A stretch of DNA of 64,000 nt from Armillaria gallica. Its lineage: Eukaryota; Basidiomycota; Agaricomycetes; Agaricales; Physalacriaceae. The translations under genes were made by a program, and so were the position numbers. Of the stretch, positions 21,799 to 32,308 are shown one piece after another; the stretch's first letter is position 1, and every line of letters starts with the position of its first letter. A model generated the notes under the pieces. The model worked only from the letters and a program-made list of their open reading frames with translations, did not search any database and was not told the DNA's origin. Location of the stretch: the NCBI GenBank assembly GCA_037576215.1, contig JBANDB010000002.1:4216001-4280000 (forward strand), written 5' to 3'.

Positions 21799-23879
21799 AT
21801 GTTTTCAACGATGACCTGTTCGGTAACTCTGGTTGGCGGTATAATATGTGTGTTTGGTGCCTACATATTTTATCTTCTTGCTGTCGTGCTGTCTTTCAAC
21901 CCTCTGCGCTCACTCCCTGGTCCTCCTGTACGGGGTTATCTTGGAAATCATCTCAATCTGGTCTTGAAGTACGACGGGCTTGCTTCCGCTAGACCTGCAC
22001 TGATTGCATACCCTCTCACAGCGCTGAGATATCTCCCCGAGCGTATGAACTGCTCACTCGCAAATACGGTCGAACGATGAGAATACGCGGTTTTGGCCTG
22101 GTATGTCCAAAATTTCTAATGTATATTATCGCTTCATACGAACGTTGCCGCTTCAGTGGGATGAACGTTTGCTGACTCTGGATCCCGTCGCCGTCACACA
22201 TATTTTGAAGAATACCGCTGTGTACGAAAAGCCGCTGTTGTCAAGAAGGATTATCAATAATCTTATCGGATGCGGGATGTTGTCAGCCGAGAGGCAGTCA
22301 TACAAACGCCTCAGGCGCGTCGCGACACCCGCCTTTTCCGTTTATAATATGCGCGCACTAGTGCCTCATGTCTTCAAGAAGGCGCAACAGCTCACGGACC
22401 GCTGGCTATCGATAATGGAGGAACATGAGGACGAGGGGAATATCTAAACATCGACATTTGTCATTGGCTCAGCCGTGCTACATTTGATGTGATTGGCCTC
22501 GCAGGTATCTCCGCAGTACAATGACGTTACCGCCTCGTTGCTCACAGGCTAGACTTAATTTGCAGGACTTGACTATAACTTTGATGCCATACAAGATGAA
22601 ACCAATCCGTTATTCATCGCTTATAGAGACATGTTCGAGAAAGGCCTATCCCAGACCAGCTCATTACGAACTCTGGTTGTCGGTTATCTCCCTTTCTTGA
22701 ACGTGATATTTGTAAGTCTTATGAGTCGTCACGAAAGCCTACTGATACTAGGTTCAATAGCGAAATAGGACCGTGCGGCGGTGCCAAATGGTTATACGGG
22801 ATATCACTGGTCGACTCATTCTAGATAGAAAGCGACAACTTGAGGAAGCAGCGGCTCTGGAAATTCCACATTCCGGAAGGGATCTGCTCAGTTTGCTCAG
22901 TACGTCATGAAAACTGTGACTTTGGTGCTCTGGCTAACTTCTTTAAGTCAAAGCAAACACAATGCAGGATGTCCCTCCTGAGAGCCGCGTATCTGACGGT
23001 GAACTTTTAGATAGTATCAACACGTTTATCTTCGCTGGATCTGATACGTCTTCGCTTGCTATGACCTGGACTTTACTTCTACTCGCCAAGCACCCTGCGA
23101 CGCAGACTCGTTTGCGCGCCGAATTGCTCTCCCTTGGTATCTCTCGCCATGTGGATGAAATGACGGAGGAAGAGATGCAGGGGTTTTTCGCCTCGTTAGC
23201 CGAACTCCCGTTCTTCCACAACATCGTACGAGAGTCGCTGAGGCTGATTCCGCCCGTCCATTCATCAATGAGAGTGGCTACACGGACAGATATCATTCCT
23301 CTCAAGTATACTGTTAGGAGGAAAGATGGCGAAGCGACAAGCATAGAAGTACCTAAAGGCACATTCATCCACATTCCCGTTGAAGGATTTAATTTGGACA
23401 AGGACGTATGGGGAGATGACTCTTGGGACTTCAAGTAAGTAAATATTCACTTGGCGATTTCATGAATATTTCTGATATCAGGCATGCTAGTCCGGATCGA
23501 TGGGACAATCTACCTCAGCGGGCAAGGGAAATGCCCGGATTATTTTCGAATATTCTAACTTTCTCTGCGGGGCCTCGTGTAAGTCTCCCACCGCCACTTT
23601 AACTGACACTCAAGACTTAAGCGCCTGCAGTCCTGTATAGGCTTTCGATTTGCCTTGATTGGCGTAAAAACGATGCTTTACTTTCTAATTGTCAATTTCG
23701 TTTTCGAGGAGGCGGAATCTAAAGTTGTGAAGCACAACACGTATGTCCGTGATCCAGCACTTGGCCCTGTCGCTCATCGACTTCACTTCCTTAGGGTATT
23801 GATGAGACCGTATATCTCTGGGCGTTTTCACGACGGAAGTCAATGTCCGCTGAGGGTGTCTGTATACCGTTCTGCGTAA
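21799..23879 (+). CDS. Cytochrome P450 monooxygenase
   Basis: A microsomal heme-thiolate oxygenase; the substrate cannot be inferred. It has an N-terminal membrane anchor (VGGIICVFGAYIFYLLAVV) followed by the proline hinge SLPGPP. Multiple introns of about 45-65 nt (for example 21969-22021, 22101-22156, 23741-23794) join the motifs: I-helix FAGSDTSS, K-helix ESLR (ExxR), and the heme loop FSAGPRSCIGFRFA with the axial Cys, ending GSQCPLRVSVY. The ATG at 21799 is preferred, with 21811 as the alternative. One frame break occurs at a G4 run (22435-22438): upstream the frame ends MEEHEDEG, downstream it continues EYLNIDICHWLSRATFDV; a fifth G would join them. The last intron (23741-23794) is in-frame and easily missed, but removing it gives the usual RPYISGRFHDGSQCPLRV end. 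Confidence 0.9.
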
Positions 23880-24197
23880 AAATTTCGTGACGCCACATAC
23901 GGCCTATAAATAGTAATACCACTAGCGTGACTTGCTCGCGAAGCATCTCCGCTCCTTCTTGGTTCAGTCTTCCATTTCAGTCCTTTGAACGGACCTCTGG
24001 CTACCCCCATTTCTCGCGCCGCTATTTTTTCCTCTTTTCTTTTTTGGCTCTCTCGTTGTCTTTCTTTCTGTACAATCTTGACATTTCGGTGAATACAGGT
24101 ATGTTTTACATCCAGGGAGGCGTATATGGTATTCTGAACGACCCTACAGGCATACAACAAAAAGGCGTTTTCAGCTTTGTCGTCTCCTTGGCAGGCC
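23880..24197. other. Intergenic, upstream of the serine-rich gene
   Basis: This is the 3' flank of the P450 and presumed promoter/5' UTR of the next plus-strand gene. It has a strongly T-rich pyrimidine stretch around 24020-24065, as often found before fungal transcription starts. No gene recognised. Confidence 0.5.
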
Positions 24198-25763
24198 ATG
24201 CAGTCAATATCGTATCAAGATTTTGATTCAACGCCCTTTACTCCAACGTCGTTTTCGTCTCCGAGATCTTCATTTTCCTCGCCCTTGTCTGTCGCAGAGC
24301 GAAGCTGGTACGCTTCAAGCCCCCATCGTCCTAGGCCCGTCCCTAGTGACCTTGGTTCGCCTCACTTCCGAGATGAAGATATCACCGCAGACATGCTGCT
24401 GGAGGACACTTGCAAAAGGTGAATTTCTAATCCAAGCTCAAGCGGATAGTCATGTAATATTCAAATCAGATTCTCGTCTGTAACAATGGCGGAATTGGAA
24501 GATCAGAGCGCAGGTGTCTGTTCTCTGGATCTCCGACAGCCCCCCATAGATCCCCGCAGGTCGCGTCGTCGCTGCATGAACTTTGGCTTTGGCAGAGAAG
24601 AGCTCCATCCTACGACACCTTCACCTGTGCAGACAAGATCTCAGCACGAAGAAAGAGATGATACAAGTAGCTCTGTTTCTACACCCTTGGGAACTTACAC
24701 GGGAACAGAATCAGACTTTTCTTCACTCAAAGACATCGAACTTGAATTCCCCCAGCCACCTTCATCTGGACCCATGATTCGCCGCATGCAAAGTTCACCG
24801 TCGTTCGCAGAATCCTCCAACGCATTTAGCGAACATTGTACAACGATGTCTGCTCATTTATTCCGTCATACTAGCTCCTGGAGCAGAACTGTATCGGAAC
24901 AGCAACTCGGCACGCCCAACGAGGTGTCACTCTCTTCAAGCTATCAGACTACTGACGGGAGAACAGGCAGTCTCTCGAAGGAGCTGGAAGCGGCCATAGA
25001 TCATGAGTCCTTGATACTCAATGCGGTCAACACCAGCTGTGCTGCTCGCTGGCAGAAAAATCATCGAGCATCTGAGACTGATCCCCATTTGCCCGCTCAT
25101 GTCCAGCCTCGGAGCCGTGATTCGCACCCTACGCCCAAAAGCAGCCTACCTCATGAAAAGAATCATAAAAATCCTGCATCGGCACCTACTCATAACCGCA
25201 TGCCAAGAATTATACGGCGAGTCGTTAGCCTAACGACATCTCCGAGACATGAAGACGGCACTCCCGCTCCCCCGCGGACTGTCCACAAAATGCGGTCTTT
25301 GAAATTCACTCCCTTTTCCGAGTCGCAGTCTTGCACAGAGAAATCGAAACCACCACCGAAGTCCCAACTACGCGGTCGGTCGATATCGATGGAATTTCAG
25401 AAGGGCCGGTCCAGTGCTCAAGGGCGTTCCCGTTTCACACTGTCATCGAGCAACGTCAAACAAAAACCGTCTCATAAGTCCAACCTCTCCTTACCTCTCG
25501 CGCGACTCGGCCCGACCACTGGTAGTCAGGCAGATTCCAATCCACCAATTTCCAAACGGCCAACGACCCAAATCTGGCATCGTCCCGTTGTCCAAGACGC
25601 AGACAACAGTGGCATCGGCTTGACATCTTTCATGGACATCACCCCCGAACACAAAGCCCAGAAATCTGCACATGCTGTGGGTAAAGATCGGGTCCGCAAC
25701 CTGTGGCAGAAAGCTAGCAATGGCATACTAGGTTGGGGCAAGACACTCAGGAAGAAAACGTAA
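24198..25763 (+). CDS. Ser/Pro-rich intrinsically disordered protein, unknown
   Basis: No family recognised. Two exons (24198-24418 and 24470-25763) joined by a 51-nt intron in phase 2 give about 504 residues. The ATG at 24198 is the first in frame. The composition is rich in Ser, Pro, Arg and Gln with no predicted globular domain or membrane segment. Short conserved-looking islands are DEDITADMLLEDTCKRFSSV near the N-terminus, CMNFGFGREEL, a basic region with several SP and RSR-like sites, and a C-terminal DRVRNLWQKASNGILGWGK amphipathic segment. These suggest a phospho-regulated scaffold, but this is speculative. Confidence 0.65.
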
Positions 25764-25994
25764 AAAAAACTTTCCCCACATTCGCTTTGTAGGATTTTGA
25801 AGCCACCTTAATAGCACCTATCGGGTTCACATCTATTGTAGATATGTATGTGTATTGTAATTAGGCCATGTATCACTTTCACGAATTGCACACGTTCGTT
25901 GCAGAGCTTAGCCAGCGGGAGGAGAATCAAATGGCATATCCATGAAAAGAAATGCAGCACATAGACACACTGGCAGTACTAGATACAGAAATCC

Positions 25995-26868
25995 CTACTT
26001 CTTCCCTGCAGCAAGCTGAAGATGTGCGCTGTACTCGTCGTAAGGGAGCTTGGACACGGGAATATCCCTCCACAAGTCCGGCGTCAAGAACGCGTATGTT
26101 TTGGTGATCTGTGAAATAGTCAAATCACAAAGGAATAAACAGACAAATCGACGAGCAACGTACGGCTGCAAAAGTTGCCTTCAAGAAGTTACCCATTGTC
26201 GCGGTGGAGCCCTTCGATTGGGTGTACACATCCTCGACACCGGCGAGCTGCAATATACGCTTCGAGGCGGGTGCAGCAACGATACCAGTACCCCGCGGCG
26301 CCGGGATAAGACGACACATGACGGAACCGACTTTGCCGCTGACTTTAGAGGGCACCGTATGGGGTTCACCAAGGGCAGCACCCCAGTAACCTCTTCGAAC
26401 AGGGATGACAGAGAGCTTGGCGAGAACGATGGCACCACGGATAGCTGTTGCGACCTCCTTCGCGCACTTGACTCCCAATCCAACGTGACCGTCAAAGTCT
26501 CCGATGGCAACGAACGCCTTGAAACGAGTACGCTGGCCGGCACGAGTTTGCTTTTGGACGGGCATGATCTTCATGACTTCATCCTTGAGCTTGGGCAGGA
26601 AGAAGTCGATAATCTGGAACTCCTTGACGGGCAGAGAGAAGAGATAGATCTCCTCCATTGATTTGATCTTTCCGTCCTTGACGAGACGGCCGAGCTTGGT
26701 GACGGGAACCCTGAGGCCAGATCAATGGGATGCCTGCGAGTGAGAGGAAAGTCCATACCATTCCTTCTCATCGTCTTTGCGAGCACCACGACGGGGTCCC
26801 CTGCGTCCCCTTCCCCTGTCACCACGTCCACGACCAAATCCACCTCGTCCTCTGGGAGCGTCAGCCAT
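25995..26868 (-). CDS. RPS2: 40S ribosomal protein uS5 (Rps2)
   Basis: A small-subunit ribosomal protein near the mRNA entry site and decoding centre. Three exons: 26759-26868, 26164-26710 and 25995-26108, with introns 26711-26758 and 26109-26163. The product is about 257 residues. The N-terminus is the Arg/Gly-rich tail typical of eukaryotic uS5 ([19 protein letters not shown], likely arginine-methylated), followed by the S5 domain ([49 protein letters not shown]) and the C-terminal domain with [20 protein letters not shown]. The ATG is the only start giving the RG tail. The gene is divergent from the antizyme gene. Confidence 0.97.
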
Positions 26869-27312
26869 TGTAGTTGTTGAAGATTCTAAATACAAGATCA
26901 GTCAGTCAACGTTATCCAGACAGACAGAGGCTCATCCAGCCGAATTGTGCATAATTGGTGCGAGAAAGCACAGTATGAGGAGCAATTGACAGCATGAGGG
27001 CCACGGAACAAATGAAAGTGGACTCACTTTTATTGAGCTCGCTGTCTGTGACGATGAAGAGGATTCCTTCCCTTTGCCTGACCTCCAAAATTTAGTTACG
27101 TTTGCCGGAGCATGCCGAGACCGATGAGTCAGCAGCTTGGTCCGAGCAGCGCCACCGCTCCTTACCTAACTTACACTTTAACGCCCATCTCAGTACCTTG
27201 CTCCTTTCCAATTTTCTGTACGTTTTGCTCGGTTCGCTTCTGACTTCCTGTGTGACTCACGTTCTATGTTCCAGGAACTTTACCCACTGAAATTGTATCA
27301 AGTTGGCACCTC
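26869..27312. promoter_or_regulatory. Divergent promoter region between RPS2 and antizyme genes
   Basis: Head-to-head starts of a ribosomal protein gene and the antizyme gene lie 444 bp apart, so control elements for both must be here. I could not identify a specific motif. Candidate splice signals upstream of the RPS2 start (for example around 26880-27030) may mark a 5' UTR intron, which is common for ribosomal protein genes; this is unproven. Confidence 0.45.
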
Positions 27313-28357
27313 ATGTCGTTGAATTCTATGTCGAATTTTGGCAAACGGAAATCTAGTCTTTGCCCCACGTATGTAGCCATTTTCTTCTATCAAGCTGCTC
27401 TTCGGTGCTGAAGAGTGTGTATTTGTAGCAACGGTCGTCAAACCGTTGGAGATGGGGCATCTTTCTCTCTCGACACCGATCCCAGTGTGCTTGCCGTCTG
27501 CCAAATGCAGGGCACCGACGATTTGTACTACTACTCTACTACCTTCTCTGGCGGACCCGGGGTGAGTTTTCTCAGCATTCACCATATAGTCTTGTATTCA
27601 AGTCGACTTAGTGGCGCTTTTGACGTCCCTAATCCAAAATGCCCTCCAGACAGAGGGTCGTCGGACTGTGTGACAGGCAGGCCGGCGTCGATTCTCTCCT
27701 CATCCCCAAGTACCCTTTCATCGTCTCCCGACTCTAATTATATCAACAAACATATCGTCTATCCCCATGCCAAGCCTCCTATTACGACCGTTGATTGTTC
27801 TCGTGCCCGCGCCACTGTCCCCGTTACGATACCCACCAGGTCTCCGTCTGTGTTGTCCACCCCACCCCTCACCCCAGACGACGGCAGTGATTGTAGCGCC
27901 AGCGGGTCAGACATTGACGTTGACCACAAGGATGCACTGGATTTTGTTATGACGATCTTCCCGCGCCAGGGATTGAAAGCCTTGCCCTATGCTAAACGTG
28001 TTACTATCACCGCTTCAAGTCTCGGCTCCAATTTCAGTGGCATGGTGTTGGAGTTGCCGGGAAAGCCGAAAACTCTGTACGTCGACGCCAAGAGCGCACA
28101 GTCAGTCAGTCTCCGAGAGAGGTGAGCAAAAATACTTGAATCTTTTTGCATGGTGCTGATCTCATGTTAGTGTTGTCGCTCTTCTGGACCTTGCCGATGA
28201 GCAATTGGCATGCTCTGCCCTTGTCATCGTTCTCGAAAGGTCTTCGCCTACATTGGGTCAACTTCTCCACTCTCTCATGTACGTTGGAGGATCTGTGGTG
28301 ACCAAACCTCCATTCGAGGTTGATCCTGCTTTTGTCTTGGTGGGCCTGGAAATTTAG
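27313..28357 (+). CDS. OAZ1: Ornithine decarboxylase antizyme (requires +1 ribosomal frameshift)
   Basis: Antizyme binds ornithine decarboxylase monomers, sends them to the proteasome without ubiquitin and blocks polyamine uptake. ORF1 runs over exons 27313-27368, 27429-27561 and the start of exon 3 at 27612, ending at a TGA (27621-27623) after TGG-CGC-TTT; it encodes 66 residues. Skipping one T at this stop opens ORF2 (from 27622, reading Asp-Val-Pro-Asn-Pro), which continues to 28357 with one intron at 28122-28170. ORF2 carries the conserved antizyme domain: DALDFVMTIFPRQGLKALPY, the TLYVDAKSAQSVSLRESVVA strand, ALVIVLERSSPTLGQL and the C-terminus DPAFVLVGLEI. The DVP after the shift matches the start of ORF2 in animal antizymes. 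The frame change here is expected biology and not an error; high polyamines are known to raise the shift. Confidence 0.95.
27612..27623 (+). other. Programmed +1 frameshift site of antizyme (TGG CGC TTT TGA)
   Basis: The last sense codon TTT precedes the ORF1 stop TGA followed by C; a +1 slip lets the ribosome read T-GAC as Asp. The site lies directly after the acceptor of a 50-nt intron (27562-27611). No downstream pseudoknot was tested. Confidence 0.85.
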
Positions 28358-28516
28358 GCACTGTGGATGTGTCGTCTTTTGCTCAAGTTTATGTACCTAC
28401 GATTCGAATTTTCACAAAGCGTATATCAATAAATAGTCGAGTGTTTGTAACCGCAGCTATCAACAAACAGCTTTACTTGATCACACCATTCAGCACCGTA
28501 ACCCCACTGCGCCAAC

Positions 28517-29527
28517 ATGTCTACCTTGCTGAAGGTTTTCAAGGCTCTGTTCAACGTGTTTTGCGGTGGAGATTCCAGCAAACCGCAAGAACAGTATACC
28601 CCTCCGGTTCACCAGCCAGAACATCATCAACCAGTATCTCAGCCACTTCCTCATCAGCCGTCTCCACCACATTATCCACCGCCACATAGACCGCAGAAGT
28701 ACGAGGTAACACGGCAGTATCCACTGCACTTCTCCGTTGCTGAAAAGTCTGCAACAGGACGACAACCAGAAAAATCAACAGAATGAATATTACATCGACC
28801 TTCGTGCGCGCGCCAATAAAGAAGGGGATGAAATGGCAAGATGCTTCAGCGAAAGCCATGAGGCCTATAATCGCGGGGATGGCGCTGGAGCCAAGGAACT
28901 CTCAAACCAAGGGAAAAAACACCAACAGAAAATGGAACAATTGAACAAAGAAGCGAGCGACTGGATTTTCGTTGGTCAGTACTATTCACTCCGATGTGCT
29001 CAATGCTAACGCCCATTTTCTCAATAGAAAACAATCGTGTAAGCTGAGTGTGAGCCACCGTCGCCTAGGATGCTAACACTGTTATTCAGGATAGTAAACC
29101 TGGGGAGATTGACCTGCACGGCCTTTATGTCAAAGAAGCCATTGCACGTACGGACATTGCCCTTGAAGAGGCAAAGCGGCGAGGTGACTCTGAAATAAGA
29201 CTCATCGTTGGTACGTACAGGCTTGGCAAACAGTTACATTCAAGTTGAATCTTGGATCGTAGGTAAAGGCTTACACTCCAAGGGGGGCGCAGCAAAAATA
29301 AGGCCTGCTATTGAGGAGGTGATGCGCAAGTAAGCTAGGGTCCTTGCTGTAATTATTTAAAGTTCAGCTAACCTGTTTTGTATAGACACCAGTTGGTCGC
29401 GGAACTGGACCCCTCAAATTCCGGTGTCCTTATCGTCGAGTTTAATGGAGCAAGGGGCAGAGGCGTCGGGCCGGACGAAATAGCGCGTCGGCTAGACCGC
29501 GATGATGGGGGATGCATAGTTATGTAA
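28517..29527 (+). CDS. DUF1771-Smr domain protein
   Basis: A small protein with a DUF1771 helical hairpin followed by an Smr domain, an RNA-binding or endonuclease fold linked to mRNA or ribosome quality control. Exons include 28517-28705, 28758 to about 28974, an 11-nt micro-exon at 29028-29038, and three more to 29527. After a His/Pro-rich N-terminus the DUF1771 part reads YIDLRARANKEGDEMARCF to ASDWIFV, and the Smr part carries the DLHGLYVKEAI motif (conserved DLHG) and IVGKGLHSKGGAAKI (G-K-G-x-H-S). The micro-exon joins WIFV to ENNR and DSKPGEIDLHG, restoring the canonical linker. About 235 residues. Nuclease activity cannot be judged from sequence alone. Confidence 0.88.
29028..29038 (+). 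other. 11-nt micro-exon in the Smr gene
   Basis: It is flanked by CAATAG upstream and GTAAGC downstream. Inclusion keeps the frame between DUF1771 and Smr; skipping it would shift the frame. Confidence 0.7.
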
Positions 29528-29626
29528 TTAAATAATAAAGTATATAATGAGACTTATACTCCGGCAACTTACCGGCAACCAAACGTTCCTCCCTACAACC
29601 ACGGGCAGGTAGCCGCCGTCTCAACG

Positions 29627-31007
29627 ATGCTCCTTCTACCAATATTGTCGATCCTTTCACTTTTCGCCTTCCCTACTGCCCTCGCCGGTAGCAACAATTT
29701 CGGCGATTCATGCTCCCAGGGCAACAATCGCCTGCAAGCTGGCACCTACCAATTTTACAGCGACTGCAATTCTCAGACGTACTGTGCTTCCAATTCAACA
29801 TGCGCGCACAGAGGATGTAGAAAGGACGAATATCCCTTCGGATATACGGATGATTCGTTGCCTCCCAAGTGCGCTCGTGGTCAGTTCTGCCCCGACGAGC
29901 AAGACCAGTGTTTAGATGTCCTTGCTGTGGGCAGTCCTTGTCAGCTCAATAGAGACGGTAGATTTGAAATTTCTTTGGTTCGCTTTCAATTAACCAAGTC
30001 TGCATTTGCTACTTAAAGATGAATGTGAAGGCCCTCCCAACTTCAAAGAACTCGCCGACGAGAGCAACCTCGGCCTGAACGTCAACGGATCCGTCTGTCT
30101 CAACAACATCTGCATGTTCGTGTAGCCCGCCTTGTACTAGATATCTCGGAGCTTACGGATTTTCAGGTGGGCCAATGTCACCGAGGGTGAAACTTGTGTG
30201 GTTGAGAACACGGCCTACATCGCGTATGGAACCAATCAAGAATACATCGACATCGTATCTCGGTCAGTTCTGCGCTATGGCCAAGGCAACGACAGCTATA
30301 CTGACCAGCTCCTTAGCGGCAACTGCCGTTTAGGCCTGTACTGCGATTCTCAGCAGCTTAAATGCATCCAGACAAAGGACCTCGGTCAAACTTGCGATGC
30401 CGATAAAGAGTAGGTGTATTAGTGACCCCTTCGTCGTTTCTTTCTTGACTTCGCCTAGGTGCTCCACCTACAATTGCCTGAGCTCTGGTGTTTGTGGCGA
30501 AAGTCCGAGAACACCACGTCACTTTGGTGCTTGGGTATACGTGATTGTATGCATCGGTATTTTTGGAGGTACAGTTTCCGCCTTACCTTTCTCCACTTGT
30601 CTAAAAGTTCACCCTTTCTAGGCATGTTTGGTACACTCTTTGGATTGTTCTTCTTGCATCGGTCTCAAAGAGAACAAGAGAGAGAAAAGCGGATGCAATA
30701 TTGGAAAGAGCAGGTCCGTCAAAATGCGAGACCGTTGATCGTCAATTGTTTACGAATAGGTGTCATTTAGAATGCTTTCCATCAAAGCCTTGCTCAGATG
30801 CGCGAAACCGCTCGCAACTCGATTATGTCTCTAGGGAACAGTACTCGCAGCACGATGTACAGCCGTGACGGTGGAAATTCCGATGATTCCCACCAGCCCA
30901 TTCTCCAGCACGGTGGTCCGAAGGCGTCAAATTTACGATATGTCGCTGATGATGGGAGTCTTTATGATGAGGGTCCTGCGCAACGGAGAGATGATGGACG
31001 CTTTTAG
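29627..31007 (+). CDS. Secreted-type cysteine-rich type I membrane protein, unknown
   Basis: No family recognised. A signal peptide (MLLLPILSILSLFAFPTALA) leads an extracellular region with many cysteines (GDSCSQ, SDCNSQTYCA, KCARGQFCPDEQDQC, NCRLGLYCDS, CDADKECSTYNC) and N-glycosylation sites, then one transmembrane helix (WVYVIVCIGIFGGMFGTLFGLFFL) and a cytosolic tail with charged coiled coil (QREQEREKRMQYW) and Ser/Arg-rich segments. About six introns of roughly 50-60 nt; a retained intron at about 30261-30314 is an in-frame trap. The product is about 385 residues. Gly-Phe rich Cys pattern recalls stress or wall sensors of fungi, but I cannot assign it. Confidence 0.75.
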
Positions 31008-31127
31008 GTCAGATAATGGACTACGGTATACCATAACACATTCTCGAGGACATTTGTTTTGTTATAGTTCACGGTATTTTTGGATTCTTTACTTAATTTT
31101 ATATTGTTTGGCACGGGCCAAGAACGC

Positions 31128-32186
31128 ATGATTGAATTCCAAAACGGGCACTCCCTCTACCACACAGTCAAGACGACTCCGGCCATGACCTCGATTTCAT
31201 CAATGGAGACGGTCACTCCTCATCAACCACCGTCGTCGCCTCCCTCGCCAACAGAAGAGGAAGACCTTACTCGTCTGCGTCCTTGGAACGAGTCTTCTCG
31301 GGCAGACAAGCGACGAAAAGGCAAAGAGCGGGCAGTAGACGATAGCGAGTACGCCGACGTCGTGGAGGACTCTGCAAGTTCTGATGCAGACCAGCCAATG
31401 GCGTCTGGCTCATCGTATCCCCCTACGCTCGAGGACGAATCTGAGACTAAGCGTGTCGAAGAGGTCAGCAGCTGTTGCTAACAACGAATCCGTGTTTCTC
31501 ATCAATGGTGCTCTTCTAGACCCTGCGGCGCTGGGAGGTCGCTGAACGACAGCGACGGAAGGCTGCACGACAGGTAACGACACGCGAGACTCCCAGTAAC
31601 CAGCCGCCTTCATCATTGGTCGATGGCGTCAGTCGACGTGCCAGTTTGTTGTGGACAGCGACCAAGTCAAGCTCCCAATACCCTCCTCATCACCATTCTG
31701 TACTCAATTCCCAAGATTCCATTGATTCCGTACCGCTAGAAACTCTTTCTCCCATCCCAGATTCTTCTCCGTCCCACAGTCGTTCTCCGTCCACAGAAAA
31801 TCCTTTTGAAACCCCGGCAGAGGCAACCTCGCCCTTTGCAGACTCGCACCAGATGCAGGAAATTTCTCACGTCGACCCACAAACATCTGATAGACGTCAT
31901 CCACCGCCAAAGCCTCTCGATCTGCCTCCTCCACGTTCCCCGCCGCCTGTCGATGAGCCCCCGCATGCAACGAGGTCGCCTCAAGTAAACCTGACCTCCA
32001 GTGAGCGTGAGAGTACCGCTCAGCAAGACGCGCCTTCAGACGGACGGTGGTGGCATGAGTGGTTGTGCGGTTGCGGCGAGGACAGAGGGAGTTCCACGAT
32101 CCAGGTGCGTATCCGTTTCCGACATAGGCACATTTCTGAAATTCATTCCTTCGTTCCAGGGTGGAAGGACGAATCCGTTTGAGTAA
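31128..32186 (+). CDS. Disordered protein with WWHEWLCGC core and C-terminal NPF tail
   Basis: No function recognised. Three exons joined at GAG|GTCAGC (near 31464) and CAG|GTGCGT (near 32105). The ATG at 31128 is used; 31185 is an equally good alternative. The protein of about 310 residues is Ser/Pro/Asp-rich with a basic Arg stretch after the first splice (TLRRWEVAERQRRKAAR), many SP sites, and a conserved-looking end: DGRWWHEWLCGCGEDRGSST followed by a short last exon ending GRTNPFE. The C-terminal NPF tripeptide is the classical EH-domain (endocytic adaptor) ligand, so a membrane-traffic role is possible. The Cys pair could be lipid-modified; both are inference. Confidence 0.65.
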
Positions 32187-32308
32187 ATTGCAGGACTCTC
32201 GTAGCACTTTATATTACTTCCGTCGTATGGGTTCCATTCACTCTCTTGACATACTGTATCGAATCGGACAGCATAATTCCATCACTTGTTTACAACCTTA
32301 CGAAGCGT

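Noticed and set aside
27621..27623. Antizyme TGA as a simple truncating stop or assembly error
   Set aside because: It sits exactly where all antizymes shift +1, and the sign differs from the other frame breaks.
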